Assembly (NCBI GenBank): GCA_964586285.1
Contig: CAZPHU010000179.1
Location: forward strand, 1-5,290
DNA length: 5,290 bases
Reading direction: 5' to 3'
Source: CAZPHU01 sp964586285
Lineage (GTDB): Bacteria; Fibrobacterota; Chitinivibrionia; Chitinivibrionales; CAYFVL01
The notes beneath the pieces were generated by a model. The model was not told the DNA's origin and ran no database searches. It was given only the letters and a program-made list of their open reading frames with translations. Both the position numbers and the translations under genes were made by a program. Below, piece by piece: positions 1 through 5,290 of the stretch (positions are counted from its first letter, which is position 1; every line of letters begins with the position of its first letter).

Positions 1-462
1 GGCGGCGGTTTTCGTTATTATAGACTCGCGCCATCACTGCTTGAAAAAGACAAGTGGGGAAACTGGGTTATCAACAAGGAATACAACCCCGCAATGCTTG
101 CCGAAGCGTTATGCAAACTTGAAGGTTTTACGTACGCCCCTTCCGAAACGATATACTGGCAGCATGGTTATTCGACTGAGCAGGATTTCATTTACGTGAC
201 TACGCAGACATTGAATCAGAGCCAGTTGGCGCATCTGAGTGAAGAGGTCGGTGCAGACAGTACGCTTCTGGTATTATGCCTCGCATTCAGAGGAAAAACG
301 GACCGTTACCCGAACCTGACGGTGAAGAAGATTCCAAAGCAGGTGCTTTCACGGTGTGAGTGGGGCCATGATGACTACAGTTTGCAGATTGAGAATCTTC
401 CCAAAGCGCCTCCAAAGGATGGACAGTTTAACCTGTTCGAGGCCGAAGAGGAGGGGGACTGA
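1..462 (+). CDS. DNA adenine methyltransferase, type III Mod-like (C-terminal part, 5' truncated by window edge)
   Basis: The frame is open from base 1 to the TGA at 460-462, giving 153 codons; the real start lies upstream. The first visible residues, GGGFRYYRLAPSLL followed by a WVINKEYN segment and MLAEALCKLEGF, match my knowledge of the conserved C-terminal part of type III Mod-like adenine methylases, just after the catalytic domain. The SAM-binding and DPPY-type catalytic motifs and the target recognition region are outside the window, so activity and specificity cannot be judged. Mod proteins methylate adenine in the recognition site, and in type III systems also supply site recognition to the Res subunit. 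The protein ends in an acidic tail, preceded by QFNLF (bases 424-438), which resembles a sliding-clamp-binding pentapeptide. The stop overlaps the next start by one base (TGATG), so the two genes are translationally coupled. The internal ATG at 94 is not a likely start, because homologous sequence continues upstream of it. Confidence 0.88.
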   Translation, partial: GGGFRYYRLAPSLLEKDKWGNWVINKEYNPAMLAEALCKLEGFTYAPSETIYWQHGYSTEQDFIYVTTQTLNQSQLAHLSEEVGADSTLLVLCLAFRGKTDRYPNLTVKKIPKQVLSRCEWGHDDYSLQIENLPKAPPKDGQFNLFEAEEEGD

Positions 463-1760
463 TGGGGGGAAGAAAAAACAAACGGGAGGCAAACGGAGCC
501 GGCCACAATGCCGATATTTTTCTATACGATAGAATCCGCACAATACTTGAATCTGCCAGAAGTGACGTTGTTCGTACCGTCAACACCGCTCAGGTTGTTT
601 CAAACTGGCTTATAGGCAGAGAAATCGTAAAAAGCCTGCAGGAGGGGCAACCCAAGGCCGGATATGGGAAAAAAGTCATAGAGGATTTATCTCGTCGGCT
701 CACCGGTGAATATGGAGCAGGGTACTCGGTGCCGAACCTCTTTCTTATGCGCCAGTTTTTTACCGAATATCCCTCCCTCTTAGAACAATTACCAATTCTC
801 TACGCACCGCATAGAGAATCGGGTGGGGAAAAGGGCAGGAAAAAAGAAAATGTCGCGGGTAGTCTTCCAGATGCTACAGAAACCGGGAGAATAACCGGGG
901 GCACCGAAAAGACACCAATAGCAGCTGCATCTTATGATTCCACTGAAATTTTCTACGCACTGCGTAGAAAATTGCCCGACGATCAGATATCCCCTGGTCG
1001 ATTAAGTCATGATTTAAGCTGGACTCACTATCGGGCGCTGCTCAAAATAAAGAATCGTGAAGCGCGGCATTTTTATGAGATTGAGGCTATCAAAAATCGC
1101 TGGAGTGCCCGTCAGCTTGAGCGCCAAATCAACTCATTGCTGTTTGAGCGCCTTCTGAAAAGTCGCGATAAAGAAGGGGTTATGGAGTTGGCCAATCAAG
1201 GTCTCGAACCCACTGCCCCGATAGATGCAATAAAAGACCCCTATGTGCTTGAGTTTCTCGATCTTCCTGAAGCGCATCAACTGGTAGAAAGCAAACTTGA
1301 AGAGGCATTGGTTACACGTCTTGCCGATTTCCTTCTTGAGCTGGGTACCGGTTTCGCATTCGTTGCACGCCAAAAACGCTTAACACTCGACGGTGACCAT
1401 TACTATTCCGACCTTGTTTTCTATCATATCAAACTCAAGTGTTATGTCGTTATAGATCTTAAGGTAGGCAAGCTTACACACGGCGATCTTGGTCAAATAC
1501 AGATGTATGTCAATTATTACGACCGTGAAATCCGCGGCGCGGATGACAATCCTACCATAGGGCTGATTTTGTGCACGGAAAAGAACGACGCAATGGTCAA
1601 ATACGTTCTCGATGAAAGCAACAAACAAATATTTGCAAGTCGATATCGGTTCACATTGCCGACAGAAGAAGAACTGAAACGTGAATTACAAAACGAAATG
1701 ATGCAGCTTGGCTTGCCGGCATCCAAATCCGGCAAATCACGTAAGAGGAAGTCTACATGA
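462..1760 (+). CDS. DUF1016/YhcG-family PD-(D/E)XK nuclease with an interdomain insert
   Basis: This is a 432-residue protein. Residues about 20-107 look like the DUF1016 N-terminal winged-helix-like domain (vN...WLIGREI, gYGkkVIedLSrrL, NLFLMRQFF). Residues about 183-425 resume with LSWTHYRALL (W187) and lead into the C-terminal nuclease domain (DPYVLEFLDL, LLELGTGFAFVARQ). The candidate catalytic set is E280 or E281, D317 (SDLVFYH), D332-L-K334 and Q345 (GQ), so the core looks intact; the E/D-x-K position carries D. Family members are predicted DNA nucleases often found beside restriction-modification genes, but their exact role is not settled. Between P104 and W187 there are about 82 residues, which I judge to be roughly 50 more than usual. 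This insert is hydrophilic and is bracketed by two palindromic repeats (795-819 and 947-973). The start is supported by AGGAGGGGG at 449-457. The stop overlaps the next ATG by four bases. The position between methylase and helicase suggests a shared transcript and shared function. Confidence 0.88.
   Translation: MGGRKNKREANGAGHNADIFLYDRIRTILESARSDVVRTVNTAQVVSNWLIGREIVKSLQEGQPKAGYGKKVIEDLSRRLTGEYGAGYSVPNLFLMRQFFTEYPSLLEQLPILYAPHRESGGEKGRKKENVAGSLPDATETGRITGGTEKTPIAAASYDSTEIFYALRRKLPDDQISPGRLSHDLSWTHYRALLKIKNREARHFYEIEAIKNRWSARQLERQINSLLFERLLKSRDKEGVMELANQGLEPTAPIDAIKDPYVLEFLDLPEAHQLVESKLEEALVTRLADFLLELGTGFAFVARQKRLTLDGDHYYSDLVFYHIKLKCYVVIDLKVGKLTHGDLGQIQMYVNYYDREIRGADDNPTIGLILCTEKNDAMVKYVLDESNKQIFASRYRFTLPTEEELKRELQNEMMQLGLPASKSGKSRKRKST
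795..819 (+). repeat. Intragenic palindromic repeat, copy 1 (imperfect)
   Basis: This is a 25-base near-palindrome centred on base 807. It has eight perfect pairs (ATTCTCTA with TAGAGAAT), one C-A mismatch (803/811), then two more pairs. It is in frame with the DUF1016 gene and encodes ILYAPHRE. It matches copy 2 at 21 of 25 positions. One pair of differences is compensatory: C798-G816 here is T-A in copy 2. This supports selection or origin as a palindrome rather than chance. RNA from this stretch could form a hairpin. Confidence 0.8.
947..973 (+). repeat. Intragenic palindromic repeat, copy 2 (perfect 13-bp arms)
   Basis: This is a perfect inverted repeat: AATTTTCTACGCA (947-959), one central base C960, and its exact complement at 961-973. 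It is in the same codon phase as copy 1, 153 bases downstream, and encodes IFYALRRK. The reverse complement in the same phase would read IFYAVRRK, so the element codes for almost the same peptide in either orientation. It sits just before the LSWTHY segment that begins the conserved second half of the DUF1016 protein. Confidence 0.88.
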
Positions 1761-4444
1761 ACAAATATGTGAATACAATATCGGGGCGCCTCAGCCTGCG
1801 GCCACCGCAACGGGAATCTCTTGAAGTGCTTGACCGGATCGTTGAGATATGCCCTCCCCAGAAAGAAGGAAATGCGGCAGCGGCGCTGGAGGTAATTCAA
1901 AGTGAGTACCTTTCCGTAACGGAATTTGAACGGGAGTTTCCATCCTTGTGTTTCGCCCTGGCAACCGGCGTAGGTAAAACCCGCCTCATGGGCGCGTTTA
2001 TCAGCTACCTGCACCTCGCTCATGGTATTGATAATTTCTTTGTTCTTGCACCAAATCTGACTATTTACAACAAGTTGATTACGGATTTTACTCCAAACAC
2101 AGAGAAATATGTATTCAAGGGAATAGCCGAATTCGCGACGGAACCACCGGAAATAATTACAGGCGATAATTACGAGCAGCGGGCCGGTACCCTGTTTGAT
2201 GAACTTGTTCGGTGCAAGGTGAACATCTTTAATATCTCAAAAATCAACTCCGAGGTTCGCGGTGGTAAAGCCCCCAGAATCAAAAGGCTGTCGGAATACA
2301 TCGGACAGAGCTATTTCGAATACCTGTCCAACCTTAAAGACCTCGTTCTGATCATGGATGAGTCTCACCGTTACCGGGCATCCGCCGGAACGCGCGCGAT
2401 AAATGAACTGAAACCGATCATGGGATTAGAATTGACAGCGACTCCTTTTGTGGAAACGAGCAAAGGGGCGATCCCGTTCAAAAATGTAGTTGTCGACTAT
2501 CCATTGGCCAGGGCAATGGCTGATGGCTTTGTGAAAGAACCGGCGGTGGTTACACGCAAAAATTTTAACCCGGCGGGTATGTCACAAATAGAGATCGAAC
2601 GGCTTAAACTGGAAGACGGCATACGGCTCCATGAGAGTGTCAAGGTGGAACTTGAGACATATGCACGCGAGACTGGCAGGCAGATTGTTAAGCCGTTTGT
2701 GCTTGTTATCGCACGTGATACAACCCATGCGGCACAATTGCTCGAGCGTATTGAATCGGATGAATTCTTTGAGGGGCGGTATAAGGGTAAGGTCATACAA
2801 GTTGATTCGAGCCAGACGGGGGCAAAAGAAGATGAAATGGTTGAACGCTTGTTGAAGGTAGAAAGCACCGAGGAGCCTACCGAGATCGTTATACATGTAA
2901 ACATGCTCAAAGAGGGATGGGATGTTACCAACCTGTATACCATCGTACCGCTTCGTGCCGCAAACGCACGTGTACTTATTGAACAATCGATCGGGCGTGG
3001 TTTACGGCTGCCGTATGGGAAACGAACCGGCGTTTCTGCGGTGGATCGTCTCAATATAGTCGCCCATGATCGTTTCCAGGAGATTATTGATGAAGCGAGC
3101 AGGCCCGAATCGGTGATTCGTCTGAAGCAACTGGTGTTGACGGAAGAGCAGCTGCAGGAAAAGACCGAAACTGTCGTATCAAAACCAAATGTTGCCGAAA
3201 AAATAGCAGGTGCAAACCATTCCGAACAGATACCGTCATCCGGAGAGAGAACGAAAACACCGCTATTTAAGAATCCAACCGAACAAAGAATAGCACAGCT
3301 GGCTTTTGAAGCGATTAAGAAGCTTGAAACGAATCCGGCAAAGGTTCCCAGTATCGATTATCTGAAAAGCCGGGAAATTCAGTCAATACTCATTCAGGAT
3401 GTATCATCGGTTAACGAGCCACAGCAAACCGAGCTGGAGGGGTTAAGTGAAAAACCGGATATAGCAGACATCGTGGCTAAAACAACGCGGCTTGTTATCG
3501 ACCAGACGATAAATATTCCACGAATTCTTGTCGTACCAAAGGGAGAGGTTAAAACCGGTTTCAACCCGTTTACTCTGGATGTTTCATCTTTCAAATACCC
3601 GGCGCCCGACGGGGAACTCTGGATTAAACACCTGCACACGCATGCACTCGAGGTGGTCGGGTTGGGTAAAGAAAACATAGAGGAGGGGCGGTTGGAAGAC
3701 TATGTCGTCGCGGGTCTTATCGACTATGATGATATCGCCTACGACGAGCATGCCGATCTCCTTTATGAATTAGCGGGCCAGACGGTCAGCCATTTCAAAA
3801 CCTACCTTGCAGAGGAGGATGTCGCAAAGGTGCTTCGGCTGCACCAGCGGGATATCGCCCGAAATATCCATGCCCAGATGCAGGAGCACATGTGGGAGGG
3901 TGACGTGGAGTACGAGACAAAAGTAAGCCGAGGCTTTACCGAGCTTAAGGAGAGTGCTTTCACGGCAACCAAGGACTTCGAACATATGGATTTTCGGCAC
4001 GCCCCGGAAGACAAATCGAATATGGCAAAGTACCTTTTCGTCGGCTTCGAGCGCTGCCTCTATCCCAAACAGAAGTTTCATAGTGATGCCGAAAGGCGCC
4101 TGGCGGTGATTCTCGATCGTGAGGCGCAAAAGTGGTTTCGGCCCGCAAAAGGGCAGTTTCAGATATACTACTGCATGGGGCACGAGCACCCGGAATACCA
4201 GCCCGATTTCGTCGCGGAGACAGAGAAAGAGATATTCATGCTGGAGCCGAAAGCAAAAAATGAAATGGAATCAGCGGACGTTTTGGCCAAAAAAGATGCC
4301 GCCGTCGCCTGGTGTCGCCAGGCCACGGAGCATACCACCCAGCACGGCGGCAAGCCCTGGGTGTATGTGCTGATACCGCACGATGCGATAGCAGAGAACA
4401 TGACGCTTGAAATGCTTGTGGGGCAGTTTAGGTGTGGAAAGTAA
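1757..4444 (+). CDS. Type III restriction endonuclease (Res)-like SF2 helicase with C-terminal PD-(D/E)XK nuclease
   Basis: This 895-residue protein should use ATP hydrolysis to move on DNA and cut it, in partnership with the upstream methylase. A Q-motif-like LRPPQRESL (residues 14-22) precedes the helicase core. Core motifs are: Walker A ATGVGKTR (K74), motif Ia around VLAPNL, Walker B/motif II DESH (201-204), motif III TATP (227-230), GWDV (387-390), and motif VI EQSIGRGLRL (409-418, R414 and R417). A charged, poorly conserved linker lies at about 470-540. The C-terminal domain contains ERRLAVILDRE, then PDF (D817), then E830-P-K832, the PD-(D/E)XK signature with 13 residues between D and E. 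All key residues are present and the frame is unbroken. EcoP1I/EcoP15I Res proteins are about 970 residues, so this is slightly shorter. It resembles the DEAD/DEAH 'BPTD_3080-type' restriction enzymes as I recall them. The start has AGAGG at 1744-1748 and an ATGA overlap with the DUF1016 stop. Whether it is classic type III cannot be decided without the methylase body. Confidence 0.92.
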   Translation: MNKYVNTISGRLSLRPPQRESLEVLDRIVEICPPQKEGNAAAALEVIQSEYLSVTEFEREFPSLCFALATGVGKTRLMGAFISYLHLAHGIDNFFVLAPNLTIYNKLITDFTPNTEKYVFKGIAEFATEPPEIITGDNYEQRAGTLFDELVRCKVNIFNISKINSEVRGGKAPRIKRLSEYIGQSYFEYLSNLKDLVLIMDESHRYRASAGTRAINELKPIMGLELTATPFVETSKGAIPFKNVVVDYPLARAMADGFVKEPAVVTRKNFNPAGMSQIEIERLKLEDGIRLHESVKVELETYARETGRQIVKPFVLVIARDTTHAAQLLERIESDEFFEGRYKGKVIQVDSSQTGAKEDEMVERLLKVESTEEPTEIVIHVNMLKEGWDVTNLYTIVPLRAANARVLIEQSIGRGLRLPYGKRTGVSAVDRLNIVAHDRFQEIIDEASRPESVIRLKQLVLTEEQLQEKTETVVSKPNVAEKIAGANHSEQIPSSGERTKTPLFKNPTEQRIAQLAFEAIKKLETNPAKVPSIDYLKSREIQSILIQDVSSVNEPQQTELEGLSEKPDIADIVAKTTRLVIDQTINIPRILVVPKGEVKTGFNPFTLDVSSFKYPAPDGELWIKHLHTHALEVVGLGKENIEEGRLEDYVVAGLIDYDDIAYDEHADLLYELAGQTVSHFKTYLAEEDVAKVLRLHQRDIARNIHAQMQEHMWEGDVEYETKVSRGFTELKESAFTATKDFEHMDFRHAPEDKSNMAKYLFVGFERCLYPKQKFHSDAERRLAVILDREAQKWFRPAKGQFQIYYCMGHEHPEYQPDFVAETEKEIFMLEPKAKNEMESADVLAKKDAAVAWCRQATEHTTQHGGKPWVYVLIPHDAIAENMTLEMLVGQFRCGK

Positions 4445-4483
4445 AAAAAGTGTTATTTGCGATATCATCATTTATAATGTTTT

Positions 4484-4535
4484 GGCGGCTTTTGCATTGT
4501 TTGTATTCTCGAATATGATATTCACAAAAGCAGCC
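4484..4535. repeat. Nested inverted repeat in the spacer after the operon
   Basis: Outer arms GGCGGCTTTTG (4484-4494) and CAAAAGCAGCC (4525-4535) pair over 11 positions with one mismatch (4487/4532). Inside the 30-base loop lies a second perfect inverted repeat, GAATAT-G-ATATTC (4511-4523). An alternative pairing exists between TTTTGGC (4480-4486) and GCCAAAA (4549-4555), which would exclude the outer stem. There is no T-run directly after the stem on either strand, so it is not a standard intrinsic terminator. It could be a transcript-end structure, an operator, or chance in AT-rich DNA. Confidence 0.45.
4492..4519 (+). promoter_or_regulatory. Possible weak sigma70-type promoter ahead of the RES gene
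   Basis: TTGCAT (4492-4497) and TATGAT (4514-4519) are separated by 16 bases; the -10 matches consensus at 5 of 6 positions but the -35 at only 3 of 6. The -10 falls inside the inner palindrome 4511-4523, where a regulator could block it. It would leave a leader of about 120 bases. A perfect TATAAT at 4473-4478 is an alternative -10 but has no good -35. The region is AT-rich, so chance matches are expected. Confidence 0.2.
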
Positions 4536-4636
4536 CACTGTAAAAATAGCCAAAATCAGATGGGTTAACACTGCGAAAAGCGGGAATGCTTGTTAAAACA
4601 GATGAACTAATTTTTTGAATAGAGGATTTTCTTTTC

Positions 4637-4644
4637 GGAGGGAG
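4637..4644 (+). promoter_or_regulatory. Shine-Dalgarno sequence fixing the GTG start of the RES gene
   Basis: GGAGGGAG lies just upstream of GTG 4649-4651, with seven bases between GGAGG and the start. No other usual start codon is available upstream in this frame before the in-frame TGA at 4616-4618. The strong site supports a GTG start and translation independent of the upstream operon. Confidence 0.75.
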
Positions 4645-4648
4645 TATT

Positions 4649-5290
4649 GTGACGGATGTCGAAAAAGAATTTCAAAGTATAATAAATCAGTTGCTTGTTG
4701 ACGATAAACTCATACTGCCAATGAAGACAAGTGAAGACTATCACGACGAACTTAGAAAAAAAATTGATTTATACATAGAAAGGTTAGATAACTTAAGTAC
4801 GGATGGAGAATTGGCTGAATGGGTGCGAAGCAATCTGGAAGGTATAAAGGAAACTTCTTGCCTAATACTTTCATCCCTAAAAGAATACCTTGCTGGAAGT
4901 GCTGGTGCGGCTTACCAAAAAATAGATGAATATTTCGAAAAGCAACTTATCAAAGATTACCTTCCTGAACTTATTGTTACTTTGAATAGCTACAATTGCA
5001 GCACTAAACAACCAAATTCCCTCTATCGCGTGAGGTGCTCAAATACGGTATTGTCTTCAAGAGAAGAAATGTTTCATATTCCAATGGATAAGAGGCATAT
5101 GGTTGGCATACAGCGATATTCTATTGCAGGCTTACCTTCGCTATATCTCGGCTCGTCTATTTACATTTGTTGGGAGGAAATGGGGCGTCCCAACTTCGAC
5201 TCCATGTATATATCCGCATTTAAAACAACAAAAGTAGTAAAGGTTATAGATTTTTCGTTTTCTTTAAGCACGTTACGAAATAATAGGTTT
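4649..5290 (+). CDS. RES-domain protein with helical (HEPN/RES-type?) N-terminal domain, 3' truncated by window edge
   Basis: The frame is open from GTG 4649 to the window edge, giving 214 codons without a stop. The first 120 or so residues are rich in charged and leucine residues and look helical (KKIDLYIERLDNL, LILSSLKEYLAG). I recall HEPN-like N-terminal domains fused to RES, but no clear RNase motif is visible here. From about residue 125 the sequence resembles RES: LYRVR (125-129), MFHIP (141-145), QRYSIAGLPSLYLGSS (155-170) and WEE (175-177). R156, Y166 and E177 have the same 10- and 11-residue spacing as the Arg31, Tyr41 and Glu52 that I recall as important in the Pseudomonas putida RES toxin. 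Studied RES toxins degrade NAD+. No short antitoxin gene lies directly upstream, so this is probably not a simple toxin-antitoxin pair within the window, although a partner could lie downstream. Sampled GC (4681-4980) is about 36% by hand count, against about 50% in sampled operon lines, which suggests separate acquisition. Confidence 0.75.
   Translation, partial: MTDVEKEFQSIINQLLVDDKLILPMKTSEDYHDELRKKIDLYIERLDNLSTDGELAEWVRSNLEGIKETSCLILSSLKEYLAGSAGAAYQKIDEYFEKQLIKDYLPELIVTLNSYNCSTKQPNSLYRVRCSNTVLSSREEMFHIPMDKRHMVGIQRYSIAGLPSLYLGSSIYICWEEMGRPNFDSMYISAFKTTKVVKVIDFSFSLSTLRNNRF

Noticed and set aside
1797..1809. A short palindrome (TGCGG/CCGCA) near the start of the helicase gene.
   Set aside because: Only five pairs, unrelated to the two repeats in the DUF1016 gene; expected by chance in coding sequence.
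2497..3054. A 185-codon open frame on the - strand inside the helicase gene.
   Set aside because: It lies wholly opposite conserved helicase motifs V and VI, its translation is rich in S, R and T with no recognisable domain, and its position is explained by the coding strand. The other - strand frames over genes 2 and 3 are rejected for the same reason.
4119..4373. An 84-codon + strand frame overlapping the nuclease end of the helicase gene.
   Set aside because: It overlaps the PD...E-P-K nuclease motif in another frame and its product is a low-quality basic and serine-rich sequence; a shadow frame.
4565..4596. The same TTAACA/TGTTAA pair considered as an integron attC-like site.
   Set aside because: The core sequences do not fit GTTRRRY/RYYYAAC well, there is no internal attC structure, and there is no cassette arrangement around it.
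4565..4616. A TTAACA...TGTTAA stem followed by a run of six T as a possible terminator.
   Set aside because: The stem is only six AT-rich pairs with a 20-base loop, and the T-run starts 14 bases after the stem, so it does not fit an intrinsic terminator.
1..5290. CRISPR arrays, tRNA or rRNA genes, insertion sequences and attachment sites.
   Set aside because: I saw no regularly spaced direct repeats, tRNA-like sequence, transposase motifs or flanking terminal repeats in the window.

Overview
The window holds most of a restriction-modification-type defence operon, followed by the start of a second, unrelated defence-type gene. All four genes are on the + strand. The organism is bacterial, with strong Shine-Dalgarno sequences and translationally coupled genes. 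Nothing in the sequence fixes the phylum. The operon is near 50% GC in hand-counted sample lines.

Layout: (1) 1-462, the C-terminal end of an adenine-specific DNA methyltransferase of the type III Mod kind; its catalytic motifs lie upstream of the window. (2) 462-1760, a DUF1016/YhcG-family PD-(D/E)XK nuclease, overlapping the methylase stop by one base (TGATG). (3) 1757-4444, an 895-residue type III Res-like SF2 helicase with a C-terminal PD-(D/E)XK nuclease, overlapping its neighbour by four bases (ATGA). (4) 4445-4648, a 204-base AT-rich spacer with inverted repeats and weak promoter-like hexamers. (5) 4649-5290, a GTG-start gene running off the right edge, read here as a RES-domain protein with a helical N-terminal domain.

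Genes 1-3 probably act together. The methylase marks host DNA, the helicase-nuclease translocates on and cuts unmodified DNA, and the DUF1016 protein adds a second separate nuclease whose role is unknown. The RES protein, if active, would be expected to degrade NAD+. It sits after a composition drop (about 36% GC in a 300-base hand count) and has its own ribosome binding site, so it is more likely a neighbouring defence-island gene than an operon member.

The most unusual signal is inside the DUF1016 gene. Two related 25-27 base palindromes lie in the same codon phase, 153 bases (51 codons) apart, and bracket a hydrophilic insert between the two domains. They look like copies of a small palindromic element fixed within coding sequence, and they encode nearly the same peptide in either orientation.
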